Source of the DNA: Alkalilimnicola sp. S0819 | GTDB taxonomy: Bacteria; Pseudomonadota; Gammaproteobacteria; Nitrococcales; WHIW01 | Length of the DNA: 64,000 nt | Assembly: GCF_009295635.1 (NCBI RefSeq) | Contig: NZ_WHIW01000004.1 | Span: forward strand, 62,001-126,000 | Reading direction: 5' to 3' | Position numbers and translations under genes: made by a program | Shown here: positions 63,025 through 64,000 of the stretch, in pieces | How positions within the stretch are numbered: the stretch's first letter is position 1 | Layout of the letters: each line of letters starts with the position of its first letter | Notes under the pieces: generated by a model | The model's database searches: none | Told to the model about the DNA's origin: nothing | Seen by the model: only the letters and a program-made list of their open reading frames with translations

Positions 63025-63148
63025 AGTTCGGTGCGGGGTCCCGGATTCCCGCCACCGGCACCAGCCCGGCTGCGCGGATGGGGCTACCAAGCTCTCGGCA
63101 ACCGCGATGAAACCGCCGGCGGAAACGAGGGCTCGCCGACCGCCTCGC

Positions 63149-64000
63149 TCAGCCCCGTTTCTCGCTCGTCGGCGGCTCCACCACCTTGAACCGAAAATGG
63201 GCGAACTGGCGAGTGGTCTCGATCAGTTCCGTGAGCTGCACATAGAGCAGCAGCTGCTGCATGTTCAGCTTCAGTACGGCTCCTACATCGTAGACCGCCG
63301 CCGGGGTGATCAGCGTGGCCGGGCGACTCAGCGGGTTGACGCGGGGAATGAGCAGCCCCCGCAGGTACTCCGCCCCCTTGCCCGCGCCCCGCACCGTCTG
63401 GGTGCCCACCGCGTAACCGCTGGTGGCCAGGTGCTTGACCCCCAGCTCAATGCCCCCCGCGCCACGGCTGCGCAGCCACCGGGCGGTGCCTATCATCCAG
63501 GCCTCGGGGCGGGCGCTGTCTTTCTCGGAGTAGGCGAGCAGTTCGCCGACCCGAATCTGCATGGGGCAGTCATCGCCGCAGAACAGCGCCATGCCCCCAC
63601 TGCTTTGGTTCTTGCGGTTCCAGGTCACCGCCTTGTGGCGTACCCGGTGGCGAGTCTGCTCCTGCTCGTGCTTGACCATGCTGGCCTGGCGCCAGATATC
63701 GTCGGCTTCGGCGTCGATGGCGCGAAAACGTGAGCTGCGGTCGGTGCTCCCCTCTGTTCTTCCCTGATCCGCCGCGGCCTCGTCGCCCAGCAGACGCATG
63801 GCGGGCTTCTCGGGTGCCTTCTCCACGTCGCCCAGGCGCTCGCGCCACTGGCGTTCATCTTGCTCCGGGGTGAAGGGGCGGCGGCCGTTGAGGAAGAAAT
63901 GGCAGCCGCTCAGGCTCTCCACCACCGACAGGCGCGCCAGTGTGCGCTTGCGCTCATCGGTGCGCTCCTGGCGCCCGCCCAGGGCTTCGTGGAAGCGAAG
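63149..64000 (-). CDS. PilZ-like domain protein, C-terminal part (cut by right edge)
   Basis: The minus-strand frame is open from the right edge to its stop at 63149, 283 codons; an internal GTG at 63925 is not the true start. The N-terminal portion seen is polar and unrecognised, with GCHFFLNGRRPFTPEQDERQ. The C-terminal half looks like PilZ: an R-rich stretch (RHRVRHK), NQSSGGMALF in place of DxSxxG, VGELLAY, then WMIGTARWLRSRGAGGIELG. A pair of Cys (CGDDC) follows the SxxG motif. Whether it binds cyclic di-GMP is uncertain, since Asp is Asn and the RxxxR spacing is unusual. It is convergent with tatC. Confidence 0.6.
   Translation of the reverse strand, partial: LRFHEALGGRQERTDERKRTLARLSVVESLSGCHFFLNGRRPFTPEQDERQWRERLGDVEKAPEKPAMRLLGDEAAADQGRTEGSTDRSSRFRAIDAEADDIWRQASMVKHEQEQTRHRVRHKAVTWNRKNQSSGGMALFCGDDCPMQIRVGELLAYSEKDSARPEAWMIGTARWLRSRGAGGIELGVKHLATSGYAVGTQTVRGAGKGAEYLRGLLIPRVNPLSRPATLITPAAVYDVGAVLKLNMQQLLLYVQLTELIETTRQFAHFRFKVVEPPTSEKRG

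Overview
The window is high-GC chromosomal DNA from a motile, salt-adapted gammaproteobacterium. Gene content and order (ectABC, TrkAH, NtrYX, a two-tier sigma54/sigma28 flagellar scheme, phasin genes, and a hemF-tsaC-topA-smg-dprA-LysM-def-fmt-rsmB block) suggest a relative of the Ectothiorhodospiraceae (Alkalilimnicola/Halorhodospira type). That placement is inferred from gene content only; no database search was possible. Nearly all of the window is ordinary, densely packed core genome, and no prophage, insertion sequence, CRISPR array or integron was found.

Region by region: (1) 1-7.3 kb, flagellum and chemotaxis. flgBCDE (flgE cut by the left edge) and cheV-cheR are on the minus strand; flgA, flgM, flgN and ycgR are on the plus strand. 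Sigma54 sites precede flgB and flgA, and sigma28 sites precede cheV and flgM. (2) 7.3-9.1 kb: tRNA-Ala(GGC), gltX and tRNA-Val(CAC), each tRNA with its own promoter and terminator. (3) 9.2-16.5 kb: a structured intergenic repeat, a CPA2 cation/proton antiporter, a phasin, a Sel1-repeat protein and a four-gene MCE lipid-transport operon. (4) 16.5-23.7 kb, zinc acquisition. zur-znuC-znuB are divergent from znuA across a palindromic Zur box. Downstream of znuA lie a small His/Cys protein, a His-rich outer-membrane protein and a second complete metal ABC importer. (5) 23.6-28.7 kb: tsaB, an MFS exporter and ectABC for ectoine synthesis. (6) 28.7-36.6 kb: repeats, an atypical KAS III-like protein and the pyruvate dehydrogenase operon aceE-aceF-lpd. 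(7) 36.9-48.5 kb: DUF502 protein, GT2 glycosyltransferase, hemF, tsaC, topA, smg, dprA, LysM protein, def, fmt and rsmB. (8) 48.5-57.3 kb: DUF4390 protein, ntrY, ntrX, trkA, trkH, an LpxL-type acyltransferase and a short PhaE-like protein. (9) 57.6-63.0 kb: dtd, hisBHAFIE and tatABC. (10) The right edge holds the C-terminal part of a PilZ-like protein.

The less ordinary material lies in small intergenic elements and in individual proteins. Two copies of a roughly 190-nt element share a four-stem, cloverleaf-like fold with compensatory stem changes. Two copies plus a half-copy of a second palindromic repeat carry GATCAATTCCC arms. A 27-bp-arm giant hairpin lies next to one of these. Among the proteins, a KAS III homologue keeps the nucleophilic Cys but has lost the His and Asn of the triad, and an NtrX-type regulator lacks the GAFTGA loop. 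The zinc locus doubles the importer and adds an outer-membrane component. The phasin promoter carries a perfect inverted repeat exactly in its -35/-10 spacer.
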